Source: Asterias amurensis (taxonomy: Eukaryota; Echinodermata; Asteroidea; Forcipulatida; Asteriidae). Taken from it: a stretch of DNA of 64,000 nt. The stretch spans positions 25,811,202 through 25,875,201 of the forward strand of contig NC_092653.1 in the NCBI RefSeq assembly GCF_032118995.1. Direction: 5' to 3'. Numbering within the stretch: the first letter of the stretch is position 1; the number at the start of each line of letters is the position of its first letter. Of the stretch, positions 22,799 through 33,827 are shown in pieces. The notes under the pieces are model-generated. The model saw only the letters and a list, made by a program, of their open reading frames with translations. It was not told the DNA's origin and did no database searches. A program made the position numbers and the translations under genes.

Positions 22799-23968
22799 AT
22801 GAACCCACTAAGTTTGATGGTTACTCTGTTACTTATATTCATGTCACTTCAATTGTATGATAAAGCTAGTGGCAGATGCATATCCAAAAGAGTGTGTCCT
22901 ATTTATTGGAGTCACTACAAAATGCACTGTTACAAAGTCACTGAAGCCCTACAATGGTCTACAGCACGGCAGAAGTGTGTTCAGTTTGGGGGAAGCATGG
23001 CGGCGCCAAACTCAACAGAGGAACAGTTCTTTTTGTGGAGCATCTCAAAAAACCATCCCTGGATCAATTGTATGAGAAATTCTACATCAGGTGAGATTTG
23101 AATTGATTTATAAACACGGTGTATAGCTAGGCGTGTATAGAGTGGGATTCGAACCAACGACCTCCGAATTGACGTGCCGGCGCTCTACCAACTGAGCTAA
23201 CTAGCCCTATATTGGCGGTCTCAGTTTATTTTTTCAATATTTATGTTGGAAACCGCTAACACAAGGCTAGAAAGCAGTTGGTAGAGCGCCAGCACGTTTA
23301 TCCGGAGGTTGTTGGTTCGAGTCCCACTCTAGTAATTTCTTCTTTGTTCAACCCCTAAATCTTTTTAAAATTTCCCAGTCAGTTTCCCTTGTGGTATAAA
23401 GGGTCTGGGTACTTTATGAAGAACACAAAACACGATGTCCAGTTTTTGTAGTAAACTCATACAGTTTGAAAATAATGATGGAAGGCTTCCCTTAAAATAT
23501 TACTTGCTGAGGTGCTGTAGTTTTTGAGAAATGAGTAATACAAGTAACAACAAAAAGTTTTGTCTCTAATGACGAACATTATTTTAGCATGTAAAGTGTA
23601 TTTTTGTGACATTGTTTTACTCATTTCTCAAAAACCATCACCTCGGCAAGTACTATTTTAGCGGTATGCTTTCTACTATCATTATCTTCAAACAGTGCGA
23701 GTTTAATTGAGGTTTAATGTAAATCTGTGGACAATGTGTTTTGCAGTACAAAAAGTACCCAAACTTATTGTTACATTTTTATTGATTCATTGAAGATCCC
23801 TGGAAGTGCATGGATGGAGAGACCGAGATCCCTTACATAAATTGGTCTGGTAATCAGCCTGATAATGAAGATGGTAATGAAAATTGCGCACAGCTTTGGG
23901 AGTTTAGTTTCAACGATCTACCATGTGACAGGATCCAACCTGCTGTGTGCAAGGTCCCCATTTACTAG
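22799..23968 (+). CDS. Small secreted C-type lectin-like protein (two exons)
   Basis: Exons 22,799-23,090 and 23,796-23,968 join across a GT-AG intron in phase 1 to give 154 residues. Residues 1-25 form a hydrophobic signal peptide (MNPLSLMVTLLLIF start). The rest is one C-type lectin domain with no transmembrane segment. It begins CPIYWSHYKMHCYK, keeps a WxxARQKC helix and a WINC version of the usual WIGL, and ends NDLPCDRIQPAVCK. The sugar-site loop reads NQPDNEDGNENC, a QPD motif that in this family usually favours galactose. The normal WND calcium triplet is FND, keeping the Asn and Asp ligands. In echinoderms such proteins are usually secreted recognition factors; the ligand here is unknown. 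The intron holds tRNA-like repeats and a MITE. Start choice: the first ATG before the signal peptide. An upstream 5' UTR exon cannot be excluded. Confidence 0.85.
23139..23210 (-). repeat. tRNA-like sequence (SINE head) in lectin intron
   Basis: The minus strand carries TTAGCTCAGTTGGTAGAGC (A box) and GGTTCGAATCC (B box), but the 5' and 3' ends do not pair as an acceptor stem and the anticodon stem is imperfect. It is a tRNA-derived repeat. A partial plus-strand partner lies at 23,277-23,332. Confidence 0.6.
23277..23332 (+). repeat. Partial tRNA-like sequence (SINE head)
   Basis: CAGTTGGTAGAGCGCCAGCA and GGTTCGAGTCCCACTCTAG are present, which is the same family as 23,139-23,210 but in the opposite orientation. 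The 5' end is missing. Confidence 0.5.
23398..23766. mobile_element. MITE with GGGTACTTT ends in lectin intron
   Basis: The left end GGGTCTGGGTACTTT faces the right end AAAGTACCCAAACTT. Inside, CTTGCTGAGGTGCTGTAGTT, then TTTGAGAAATGAGTAA, faces its near reverse complement at ~23,610-23,660, so most of the element folds into a long hairpin. It sits just upstream of lectin exon 2. Confidence 0.7.
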
Positions 23969-24043
23969 ACAAACGTATCAATCATCTGAGGCGTGACAAC
24001 TCAATGTAACAAATCAAATAACATTAACAAAAACAAGGTTTTA

Positions 24044-24690
24044 GGGCCCAATTTTGAAAGAGCTGCTTAAAGACACTGGACATGTTTGGTTATTGCCAAA
24101 GACCTGTCTTCTCACTTGGTGTATCTCAACATGTGCGTAAAATTTAGAAAACCTGTGAAAATTTAAATTCAATTCGTAGTCAAAGTTGCGAGAAAATAAT
24201 GAAAGAAAAACAGCCCTTGTCGCACAAGTTGTGTGCTTCAGATGCCTTGAATTTGAGACCTCTGTTGTGGTCTCCAATTCAGTTCATATTTGCATAGTGA
24301 GAAATTACTTCTTTCTCAACTTCAGAGGGAGCCATTTCTCACAATGTTTTATACTATCAACAGCTCTCCATTGCTCGTTACCAATCAGTTTTTATGCAAT
24401 TTTTTTTTGGAGTAATCACCAAGTGTCCAATGACTTTAAGCACAAATGGAAGCTTATACCCCAAAAAAGTTTGCTTCACAGATTACTGTATCAACCAAAG
24501 TTCCATGTCTCAACTACCTTCTTTGACAATCCCACTTATTTTGCCATACGCAGATAATTTTTAAGCAATGCAATCAGGCCTCGAGCAGGATACCAGGTAA
24601 ATATGGTATTTTGGCTAGTATACTGTATTCTGGTAAGCACAATTTTGCTGTGCTTAGCTATTTTGTGTGCTGATAAAGCAGCTCTAAAGA
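24044..24690. mobile_element. GGGCCCAAT-type MITE interrupted by a TTAA MITE
   Basis: The left end GGGCCCAATTTTGAAAGAGC continues CTGCTTAA and is broken at 24,067 by the TTAA-flanked element. It resumes at ~24,440 (AAGCACAAATGG) and ends near TAAAGCAGCTCTAAAG, the inverted counterpart of the left AGAGCTGCTTA. The outer right terminus is worn, so the exact end is approximate. Confidence 0.5.
24067..24439. mobile_element. TTAA-flanked MITE nested in another MITE
   Basis: TTAA lies at both borders, the left end is AGACACTGGACATGTTTGG and the right end is CACCAAGTGTCCAATGAC. The body follows the family order. The flanking GCTTAA / TTAAGCAC sequence belongs to the older host MITE. Confidence 0.7.
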
Positions 24691-24934
24691 CAATCGATTC
24701 CACCTGAAAATTCAAATTGTCGACACATTATACTGGTGTGTCAAATAGATCGATCACCCTTGTGGTAAATAAGACTGAGTAACTTTTGACAATTAACCTA
24801 AATTAATGATTCACTGTTGTATATATTCACTGTTTTAAATATTCATTGTGTAATTTGTCGTAAAACCAAAGTTCATATTCTTTATCCTCAGTGCAAATTT
24901 AACATCAATTAAACAAAAGAGCAGTGACTTGGTC

Positions 24935-25342
24935 TTAAAGGCACTGGAACCGTTGGCAACTGGCAAAGACCAGTATTCTCACTTGGTGCATCCCAACATA
25001 TGCATTAAATTACAAATAATATGTGAACATTTTGACCTAATTTTCATCGAAGTTGCAAGAGGATAATAGAGAGAAAACAAATCATGTTGCACAAATTTGT
25101 TTGCTTTCAGATGCATAATAAAAGGCTTCAGTCCTGAAGTCTTAATCATCGAGTCCCGAAGGCCTGAAGTATTTTAATATTTGAGTGAAGTAATATAGTT
25201 CTCAAAAACTAGGTTACGTCAGAGGGAGCTGTTTCTCACAATGTTTGACACTATCAACAGCTCTCCATTGCTCGTTACCAAGTCAGTTTTTATGCTAACA
25301 ATTATTTTGAGTAATTACCAATAAGGTCCATAGTGCCTTTAA
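24935..25342. mobile_element. TTAA-flanked MITE, longer copy
   Basis: The TTAA borders and the AGGCACTGGAACCGTTGG end are recognisable. The right end is ACCAATAAGGTCCATAGTGC then CTTTAA. The central part carries family segments plus an extra AGGCTTCAG/CTGAAGTCTT palindrome. Confidence 0.65.
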
Positions 25343-25576
25343 GACATTTCAAGAATCTCACCTTTGACTTGGTCCTTTATCACACCCCCAACGATCTCAG
25401 CTTGCCGGTATTAAGCTCCAGTCTAAGACCTCGTCACTACTCTTGATTTCCTTTGGTAAATAATAATAAAACATACCCAAGGGATTACTTAAGCAAATGG
25501 GTCATACTATTAGCTCAGAAATGTAGCCAAATTTGAATTAATTTATATGCTTAAGCGGTTATGTATTATTGGAATC

Positions 25577-25900
25577 ATCGGTGTGTCATTGCCAAGCAGT
25601 TAAAAGCATCCGATTCAAACTCTGGTGTTTCTGATCTGCAGAGTGTGGGATTGAGAGTGGTGACAACTGTGTCCTTAAGCAAGACACTTAACCATAATGC
25701 TTCTCAGATGGGGCGTTAAGCTGTTGGTCCTGTGTGTTGTATAACACAAGTAAAAGAACTCAGTGCACTTATTTAAAAGTAAAGGGGCTTGCCTTGGCGT
25801 TCCTGGTTTGATTGGCTGCATATTGCGCCACAGCACCTTGTACACCATTACAGGGTGCTATGTAAAAGGAGTTGGTTTCATAATTCAAACTTAATTATTA
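25577..25900 (+). repeat. tRNA-derived SINE with conserved body
   Basis: The head GTGTCATTGCCAAGCAGTTA resembles that at 2213. It is followed by TCCTTAAGCAAGACACTTAA, a GGGGCGTTAAGCTGTTGGTC segment, and a tail CATATTGCGCCACAGCACC. The order head, TTAAGCAAGACAC, GGTCCTGTGT and tail is that of a common tRNA-related SINE of marine deuterostomes (from memory). Confidence 0.65.
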
Positions 25901-27120
25901 TCAAATTACTTGCAGGAAAGTATTGTATGTTAAAGCACCACTGAGTGAAGGATATGCAAGGTTTATATATTATTATTAACCTCTTTAATATTTGCACTTA
26001 ATTTTGTTTTTGTTGTAAAATTTTGATTTGTAAGCTATTAGATAGTATCAAGAAAAGATAATAATATATGAACACAAAATCCAATGAGAATTTTATGGGT
26101 AGTTTGTTGTGTTTCCTTTTCGCAGTCATGGTTTCACTGTTACAACAATATCCCCAAGAACTACTACCGGCGTCCCAGAAAAAACATAACTAATATCTTC
26201 TGTGTAAGTCATCCCAGTGTGGCTAGTCATTCCTCTTCACATAAATTACTTCTCATCCCCTTCCACGCTGAGGTTATATGAGTACCTTAGCTGCGGGAGT
26301 GTTAACAATTGACAGACATAGCACACTAGAAATATTCAACATTATTATAAAAAAAACACTTGGTGAGTATTGATACAAAGAGAATGGAGGATAAACAGCA
26401 ACCATCAACTATTATAAGCCATCCACTCCATGATTAAGTTAATCAGAAAGTTATCTTCTTACCTACAAGGGCTGGAATCCACAGCTTGTCTCAGCTAGTA
26501 GGAATTAGAAGCAATGAAACACATCAGTTAAGCAGCTTTCCTTATAGAAAAACAAATATAAAGAGCACTTGGTAAGTGTCGATACAAAGAGAATAGAGGT
26601 TAATAGCAACCATCAATTATAATACTTTGTCCGTCCGATCAATGATTCAGTTAATCAGAAAGTTATCATCTTACCTACAAGGGCTGGATTCCACAGCTTG
26701 TCTCAGCTAGCAGGAATTGGAAGCAATAAAAGACATCAGTTAAGCAGCTTTCCTTAAAGAAAGACAAATATAAAGAGCACTTGGTAAGTGTCGATACAAA
26801 GAGAATAGAGATAAACAGCAACCATCTCAAGTTGATCATCCCATCACTCTACTCCCTTCCCAACTTTCCCTATTAAGTAGTATACATATTACCTATGAGG
26901 ACTGGTTTCCACAACTTGTCTCTGCCAGCAAAAATTGAAAGCGATAGAAGACATCACAGTTAAGCAGCTTTCCTTAGAGAAAAAAAACCAAAAAGAGCAC
27001 TTGATGACTATAGGTACAAATAGAATAGTGATAAAAAAAAAACACATCTCAAGTCCATTATCCCATCACTCCTAAGTAGACCGACATCTTACCTATCAGG
27101 ACTGGTTCCAAAGCTTGTCT

Positions 27121-27650
27121 AATCATCAACATCATAGTCATCATGTCGGTTTGAAGGCTTGTCAAGACGCTTCTGGGTTGGCCTGCATTTCTCCCTATAT
27201 GGCTCTCCTCCACTTGGCCCTGTCCGCCACATCCCTTGCATCGACTCTAAGAAGGTGTATGTCACTCGACACAGAGCTCTCGACACGGCCGTGGGTTTGG
27301 GCTCACCCACAATTACATTGGTACACCTCTTGACCCAGTTGCCATCCTCCTTTCTCTCCACATGACCAAACCACCTCAGCATGTGCCTCCTCAATACGGT
27401 GCCGATTCCCTCCCCATGACTCTCCTCCTCAGCTCCTCACTTGACAGCCTGTCAGTCAGAGACACCCCACACATCCACCCGATCATTCTCATCTCTGCTT
27501 GTTCCATCTGCTGGATGCGCCTCACTCATGTGGGCCATGTCTCGCAGCCATACACCATGCATCTTCAGGGGCAGCGCCTTGATGGGGCAATGCTCCTTAA
27601 ACTTCTTCCGTCAACTCCTCCATGTGAGTTCACTGCTGCATCGGATCCTC
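27121..27650 (-). mobile_element. LINE reverse-transcriptase C-terminal fragment
   Basis: The minus strand encodes QMEQAEMRMIGWMCGVSLTD, then RLSSEELRRR and, in another frame after a stop, MLRWFGHVERKEDGNWVKRC. This is the familiar tail after the polymerase domain of non-LTR retrotransposons (VYGCETW ... RMxRWMCGV ... LRWFGHVxR). An upstream VYGCETW is also visible near 27,545. It contains at least one stop and lacks the polymerase domain, so it is a 5'-truncated dead copy. It splits a unit of the micro-exon array. Confidence 0.8.
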
Positions 27651-27869
27651 AGCCAGCAGGGATTGAAAGCAAGAGAAGACAAACAGCTTTCCTTAAAGAA
27701 AATAAACAGAAAGAGCAGTTTGCAAGTGTTAATACAAGGAGAATAGAGATAAACATCAACCATTTCCAGTCTATTATCCAATCACTTCATTCACTTCCTG
27801 ACTTCACTCAGTAGATACACATGTCTCATCAAGTACGTTTCATGTTTGTTTTTCTTTAAGAAAGGCTGC

Positions 27870-28261
27870 TTAAAGGCACTGGACACATTAGTCATTACTC
27901 AAAATAATTGTTAGCATAAAAACAGTTACGCGGTTACAAGCCATGGAGAGCTGTTGATAGTATAACACATTGTGAGAAACAGCTCCCTCTGAAGTAACCT
28001 AGTTTTCGAGAAAGAAGTAATTTTCCACTTAGATGTTTCAATTTGATTATGAGACCTCAGAATTAGATTTTGAGTCTCGAAATCAAGCACCTGAAAGCAC
28101 ACAACTTCGTGTGACAAGAGGGTGTTTTTTCTTCCATTAATATCTCGCAACATCGACGACCAACTGTGTTTTCACAGGATTGTTATTTTATGCGTATATG
28201 TTAAGATACACCAAGTGAGAAGACTGTCTTTGACAATTACCAAAGGTGTCAATGCCTTTAA
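27870..28261. mobile_element. TTAA-flanked MITE
   Basis: TTAA lies at both borders, the left end is AGGCACTGGACACATTAG and the right end is CCAAAGGTGTCAATGCCT. The internal GAGACCTCAGAATTAG / GAGTCTCGAAATC palindrome is preserved. It is inserted in the micro-exon-like array. Confidence 0.75.
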
Positions 28262-29137
28262 CTGATGTCTTCTGTCACTTTCAATTCAACAGCTTGTCTC
28301 TGCAAGCTCGAATCAAAAGCAAAAGAGGAAATCAGTTAAACATAAAAAGTACTTATTTATTTATTTATTTTTTTACCCTGGGGAAACCTCTCAGTGAATC
28401 ACTGTTTTTCAGAGGTGTCCAGCAACTACATACACTTGATGAATATTGATACAAAGAGAATAGAGAATAACAGCATCCATCTCTCATGACAAATCCATTC
28501 ACTACCTGACGATATTCAGAAAGTTGACATCTTACTTGGGGTAACTTCTCCTGATACTACCGACAGCATGAAGCAAAGTTACATTGCATCAGTTGACAGC
28601 TTTCCTTAAAGAAAATTAAACATAGAAACACTTGATGAGTATTGATACAAAGAGAATTTAGATAAACAACCATCTTGTGTTTTATCCAATCACTCCCCTA
28701 CGTCTTGAGTTCACTTAATAAATATAAATCTTACCTGTCAGGACTGTTCTGTCTCAGCCAAACAAGATTTTAAAATCAAAAGGCAGTAATTGTAAATGTT
28801 CTAATACCAACTAAAAAGTCAATCATTCTTTCTAACATCTGTGGTGATCAGTTGCATCCTCCCATGAGGACATAGGACATCTCAAACGTCCAGATGGTTG
28901 CCCACTCTACTGTGTCAAAGTTAGAGAAAATTGGGGTCAACTTCAGAAAGAGAAACTTCCAAACTGAAAATTCAATAATTACATGTTTTCACCATGTAGT
29001 GACAATCCTTAAGAGAAATGTTGTGTGTGTAATACTTTCAAAGATAAGGTATGGACCTAACAAAAATCACTTATATTACTTATTTTGATGTCATGACTGT
29101 GCACAAATTGCCTCTGTCTCTTGTCACCCACTCTTTT

Positions 29138-29500
29138 TCATCAGGCCGTCTTGACAGGCGGTGTGTCGGCAGAGATAGCTTCAACAGCACGGGCATTCCT
29201 GCGTGCTTGTTCGTCGATCTTCCAGGCTCTGGGACCATGCATCATGTACCCGTCAGTGCCGTGTTGGACCAGATGCCGACATGAACGTTGGTCTTGGGCC
29301 AATCTGCTGGTATGCCTGCAGCACTGATGTCTCGTTTCACTCAATCCTTGTAGGGGAGGAGAGGACGTCCACGGGTGCACTTCCAAGACAACTTGCTGTA
29401 TACACTGTAGAGAGGCCTTCAAGATGCTTTCCTCGGGCATACGTAGAATGTGTCCAGGCCAGCGCAGGATGGATTCAGTTGAAGGCACGTTGACACGATT
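29138..29500 (-). mobile_element. LINE C-terminal fragment (second family)
   Basis: The minus-strand frame reads VPSTESILRWPGHILRMPEE, then a proline-rich DPRxW-like part, and later DQRSCRHLVQHGTDGY. This layout (LRWxGHVxRMxxxRLPRQLLY ... DRSxWRxLV) is typical of the end of a non-LTR retrotransposon ORF2. The central part is garbled relative to the family and no polymerase domain is present. It is a dead 5'-truncated copy. Confidence 0.7.
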
Positions 29501-29757
29501 TAAAGCTTCAATGTGTAACCCTTGTGTGAAATTGTTAAGCTTTACTCTCCTGTCTCATAAGTATTTGGTATAGACTTGCATCTGTAGCAGCCTTAATCGT
29601 TCTGTGTTTTAGCACTTCAGGTCAGCCGACTTGAAAGTCAGAGTAGAGGAGTTATTGTCACACCATTGTTTTATAGATCAACCTCTCCAATATGCTGTCC
29701 TAACTGACATTTTCTCTGGTCACTAGTCTTGACACCATGCAATCACAGTGACGTGAC

Positions 29758-31255
29758 TAGGCCTGGACGATATGACGATAATATCGTCACGATACGATAT
29801 TGAAAACAATATCGCCAATATCGATGTTGGTTTTGAATTTATCGAAATATCGTCTCTAAACGATATTTTTTTCATAGACGATATCTTTCAAAATATCGAG
29901 TATTTCCCACGGATTTCTTACAATCTCATAGGTAAATAAGATTTGTTAGGGCTGATGCTGTCTTTTACGACTTTGAATGAAAGTTGTGGCTGAACGCATA
30001 CCTTCATATCTAGACATGGTGGTCTCTCTTTGCAGCGCTGAAGCATGACCAACGTTCTTGAACCGTTTATGTGCTGTGTGAATACCCGGAGCAGTATCTA
30101 TCACCTCGATCCCACTGTTATTATGGTACTTTATTATTAGGGGCAAGGTTTTAGCCAGGATTTGGTAAAAGGGTGTCCAAATTTGCTGGAAATTTTAAAA
30201 CTGGGTGTCCAAATTGTTCACCTACAATAAATTTACATGTAAATGACAGATGAAACAGGGTGTCCAAATTAAAAACAGGGTGTCCAAAAGACACCCAGAC
30301 ACCCCTCTGGCTAACACTATGATTAGGGGATGCATGAACTGAGTGCTGCCGTGGCCAAGCGTGGGTGCAAAGCTGTAGGGGAATTTCCCTTGGCCAGAAA
30401 TCACCACGTAGCAGTATCCATCACCTCGATCCCACGGTTATTCTTATAAGTTGTTATTAGGGGATGAATGAACAGAGTGTTTCCGTGCCCACGCGTGGGT
30501 GCAAAGCTGTAGGGGACATTCCCTTGACCAGAAATCACCACATTGTCGTCAGGAAATGTCGGACCATGTCGGACACACTGAAAATACTAGTTTTGGTTAC
30601 ATTTCGGTAATAAAATGAGGATTTTTTTTATCGTGAAAACAATTATCTTGAGGCGGCAAAAGCCGTCGGCCGCCATCTTGCTTCTTCACAGAAGACAACA
30701 GGACAACAGAGAGCGCTTTCCTGCATTTGGAACTGTTTTGGCCACACAGCTATATAAAATAGCATCGGTCGTGTTGACGGTGAGTTGACCAACACAAGCG
30801 AATCGACTGTGAATATCCATGCACATGTATAGTGATGATTGTGAACGCATTGGAATAAAAATAGCGGCGCCAGGTTTTTCCTCCGTGGGTTTTTAGAGAT
30901 CGCAACACTCCAATCGATTGAGGTACAAATATGATTTAATTGCTTCAGAGCCAGTGATGTAAAACAAACAAATATTACGTTTTCTGTTTCATGGAATATG
31001 GATGTAATGTTAATTCAGTAATTTTCATCAAAGCGGTTTGAATAAAATTTATCTAATTTATGCAGTCCATTTTTTTATTTTTTTTTATTTTTTTAACAAC
31101 ACAACAGTCATGTTTTTAGCGTGCGATTGGGCCATTGTTGTCCCCTTCTGAAGGGTACTTTCGATTTTCAAAAATCTTCACCATATATCGTCATATTGGC
31201 GACATATACCTGACGATATATCGCCAGTCAAAATTTTCGATATCGTCCAGGACTA
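29758..31255. mobile_element. hAT-like non-autonomous DNA transposon, 1.5 kb
   Basis: The ends TAGGCCTGGACGATAT and ATATCGTCCAGGACTA form a 16-bp inverted repeat with one mismatch. They are flanked by a perfect 8-bp duplication GACGTGAC (29,750-29,757 and 31,256-31,263), the size expected for hAT elements. The subterminal regions are packed with ATATCG/CGATAT motifs. An internal duplicate (GCAGTATCxATCACCTCGAT) occurs at ~30,090 and ~30,408. No transposase frame is present. The flanking duplication is intact, which suggests a fairly recent insertion. Confidence 0.85.
30144..30321. mobile_element. Small hAT-like MITE nested in the 1.5-kb element
   Basis: The 178-bp element runs from CAAGGTTTTAGCCAG to CTGGCTAACACTATG (12 of 15 inverted matches), flanked by a perfect 8-bp duplication ATTAGGGG. 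Its host also contains an uninterrupted relative of the target site (TTATTAGGGGATGAATGAAC at ~30,452), so the insertion point is confirmed by an internal empty site. The interior repeats GGGTGTCCAAATT on both strands. Confidence 0.85.
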
Positions 31256-31269
31256 GACGTGACCAGCTA

Positions 31270-32250
31270 TTGAGACTTTAAAGTAACACTGGAATTAATA
31301 CAACACTTGGAGAAATTTTTGTTTAAAGCTTTTTATTTACCACTCGTTTCTTAAACATACGTGTACACTACTTTTTATGCAATTTACAGGTTACAATAAG
31401 TGTCACAGTCGATATGCAGGCAAAACAAAATCAAAAATACTGGGGTGAACCTTTTCTCGTTAAGTGCACAAGGTATTTATGAGGCCAGACCCTTAACCAG
31501 AATTTGTATTCATTTATTTTATTTACTTATTTAAAAAAAAAAATTGTTTTTACTTTTTACTTTTGTTGTTTTTTTTAAGGGGGGAAAATATGATTGAACA
31601 ATTACATTAATTGATGGAGAATTAAACCAAATATATGTTTAAGGTGTTGGTAACTTTTTATCAATGTTAGAATTTGGTACATAATGAAAACATACACATT
31701 TTAGGAATCGTAACTTTTTGACAAATATATTTCCTTGGTGAACACAAACATTTCCCCATCTTATCATTTTTCCTCAATGAATAATGAATAACAGAAGATC
31801 AATCAGACAACATTTTTTTTGACAAGAAAAAAACTGACACAGAAATAAGAATCAATACACCCTGGTTATATTTTATTTACTTGGTGAACACACAAATGAT
31901 TACAATTTTCCTGGGCTCGCTTTTACTATTGTTCATCATTATTAACAAAGTGATTTGTATAGTGACATCACACTTTACTTAGCATTGAAGGTTGACACAC
32001 ATTTTTAGAGAAATCTTTGCTCTTTGTGGGGTTAACCCTACAGGTAGGTCCTATGTTCATGAATAATGGCTCAACAACTTTTTGACAAGTAAAAAAACGA
32101 TTAAAAAAAATTAAGACTAAATAAAACGCATTTTATGGGGTCACATAAAGGGACAACTTTATTACATTGGTGAAAACAATTTCCAGATATAACATTGTTG
32201 AACAATGCATAAACAGAAACTCAACAACAAAACATTGTTTGAGAAGAAAT
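31270..32250. other. A+T-rich interval with degenerate ~150-300-bp repeats
   Basis: TTGGTGAACACA-like and TTTTTGACAAG-like words recur (31,735; 31,810; 31,878; 32,080; 32,170), suggesting old tandem duplication. No gene is seen. Confidence 0.4.
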
Positions 32251-32257
32251 GCATGTG

Positions 32258-32660
32258 TTAAAGGCATGTGGACACTATTGGTAATTACTCAAAATAATTA
32301 TTAGCATAAAACCTTACTAAACTTGGTAACAAGTAATGGGGAGAGGTTGATGGTATAAAACATTGAGAGAAACAGCTCCCTCTGAAGTGGAGTAGTTTTC
32401 GAGAAAGAAGTAATTTTCGACGAATTTGATTTCGAGACCTCAAGTTTAGAACTTGAGGTCTCGAAATCAACCATCTAAACGCACACAAGTCACAACTCTG
32501 TCAGTGTGACAAGTGTGTTTTTTCTTTCATTATTATCTCGCAACTTCGACGACCAATTGAGCTCAAATTTTCACAGGTTTGTTATTTCATGCATATGTTG
32601 ACATACACCGAGTGAGAAGCCTGGTCTTTAACAATTATCAATAGTGTCCACTGTCTTTAA
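32258..32660. mobile_element. TTAA-flanked MITE, well preserved
   Basis: TTAA borders, left end AGGCATGTGGACACTATTGG, right end TCAATAGTGTCCACTGTCT. A near-perfect central palindrome GATTTCGAGACCTCAAGTTT / AACTTGAGGTCTCGAAATC is present. Confidence 0.8.
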
Positions 32661-32663
32661 TTT

Positions 32664-33000
32664 GTGAAAAACACACGTCGACATCGTATTATTATTGCAC
32701 GCGCCCCAACGGGCGCCCAGGGCGCCTTACTCACCAGCCCGGCTGCGCGCCTTTCCATTTTCGTTATCGACCGTTCCCGACGAGATTTTAAAAATAAATG
32801 TGGACATCGTGGCCTTTCCCTCATAACCCCCCTTTTCTCAAACTGTGATGTTTCCACATTTCATGCTTTATTTCTACGTAATTTTTTATGAATAAAATAG
32901 GGCACTTACCGAATAGACAGCTTTCTTTGTTGAGTAAGATCACAAGACAAAGTTACTCTTGAAATTCAAAGATGGCGCTCACGTGTCAGTAACCCGACTC
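32664..33000. other. Possible minus-strand 5' exon; repeat-like GC-rich block
   Basis: On the minus strand a sequence running from about 32,975 (CGCCATCTTTGAATTTCAAG) to 32,911 ends TATTCG|GTAAGT, a good donor. It could be a non-coding first exon of a minus-strand transcript. On the plus strand the GC-rich GCGCCCCAACGGGCGCCCAG block is open for 75 codons, but the peptide has no recognised domain and looks repeat-derived. Evidence for either as a gene is weak. Confidence 0.2.
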
Positions 33001-33827
33001 AAACCAAACGATCGAAAACACAGAAAGTAGACATTGTAAACCAGACTATTCATTCGGGTCTCCATATCGTTGGGCCTTTTGGAAACCACGGCTTCGGCTT
33101 TGGCTTGGGCTTCAGGCTCCGTCCTCTCGTCCGAAGCCCTGACCGTCTACACGCACAGCACACGCAATGTTGTAACAACAACCGCGGGGCCAAGCTATAG
33201 TGCGACTGTGGTGCCAGATCCAAATTTCAGTTTCGAAAAAGGCTGAACGCCCTCTTTATGCAGTTTTGCCCATTGGTACTACGGAAGTGTATTTAGGGCA
33301 TGGAAAAAAAAAAAGAAAGAAAGAAAGAATATAAACGAGGAAAACATTACTTCGGCCAGACGATTAGTTATTTTTTTTAAGTTCAAAACACCCCCTTGCC
33401 AAAAAGTTTTGTTAAAAATATGTTAATATATTTAATTTTTGTAAATGCTTTTTAGGGAAATGGTTCTTTTGATACCTAAACTTCTTTTCTTTTTGACATT
33501 TTATTAATAATATTATTTTTTATTAACAATCATTTCAGCAAAGAAACCACTGCGAACGAGTTGAAATTCATCACATAGTACTTTATTTCTAGATAAAATT
33601 AATTTTCTTCTATCTCCATTTACAAAAAATAAAAGGAATGCAGTAAGAAATTGAAAAATACACATAAGTAATAAATAAATAAAAATTAAAATAAGCAAGG
33701 GCATGCAACACCATATTCTGGGGCAGTTAGACATTTAAAACCAGTTAGTTTAATATGGAAAACGGACAGAAACCAACAGATTTATAATTTCAACCTATAT
33801 AGGATTTGAGGCATTGCATGGTGGGGT

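Larger units (their letters stand above)
26340..28770 (-). repeat. ~210-bp array of minus-strand micro-exon-like units
   Basis: Units at 26,463-26,494, 26,675-26,706, 26,893-26,924 and 27,093-27,120 each hold a 32-nt block (CTGAGACAAGCTGTGGAATC, then CAGCCCTTGTAG in the best copy). On the minus strand it is preceded by an AG acceptor context and followed by GTAAGA-like donors. Degenerate relatives lie near 28,280, 28,535 and 28,735. The intervening text is also shared (GATACAAAGAGAATAGAG; CAGTTAAGCAGCTTTCCTTA). The array is broken by a LINE tail at 27,121 and by a MITE at 27,870. No long reading frame is present. It may be part of a multi-exon non-coding transcript. Confidence 0.55.

Noticed and set aside
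23139-23332. tRNA genes in the lectin intron
   Set aside because: A and B boxes are good, but acceptor and anticodon stems do not pair; these are tRNA-derived repeat ends.
27362-27814. 150-codon plus-strand frame
   Set aside because: It is antisense to a clear LINE reverse-transcriptase tail and has no independent coding signal.
32664-32891. 75-codon GC-rich plus-strand frame
   Set aside because: It has no known domain and no splice or start context, and its ARAPTGAQGALL-type peptide looks repeat-derived.
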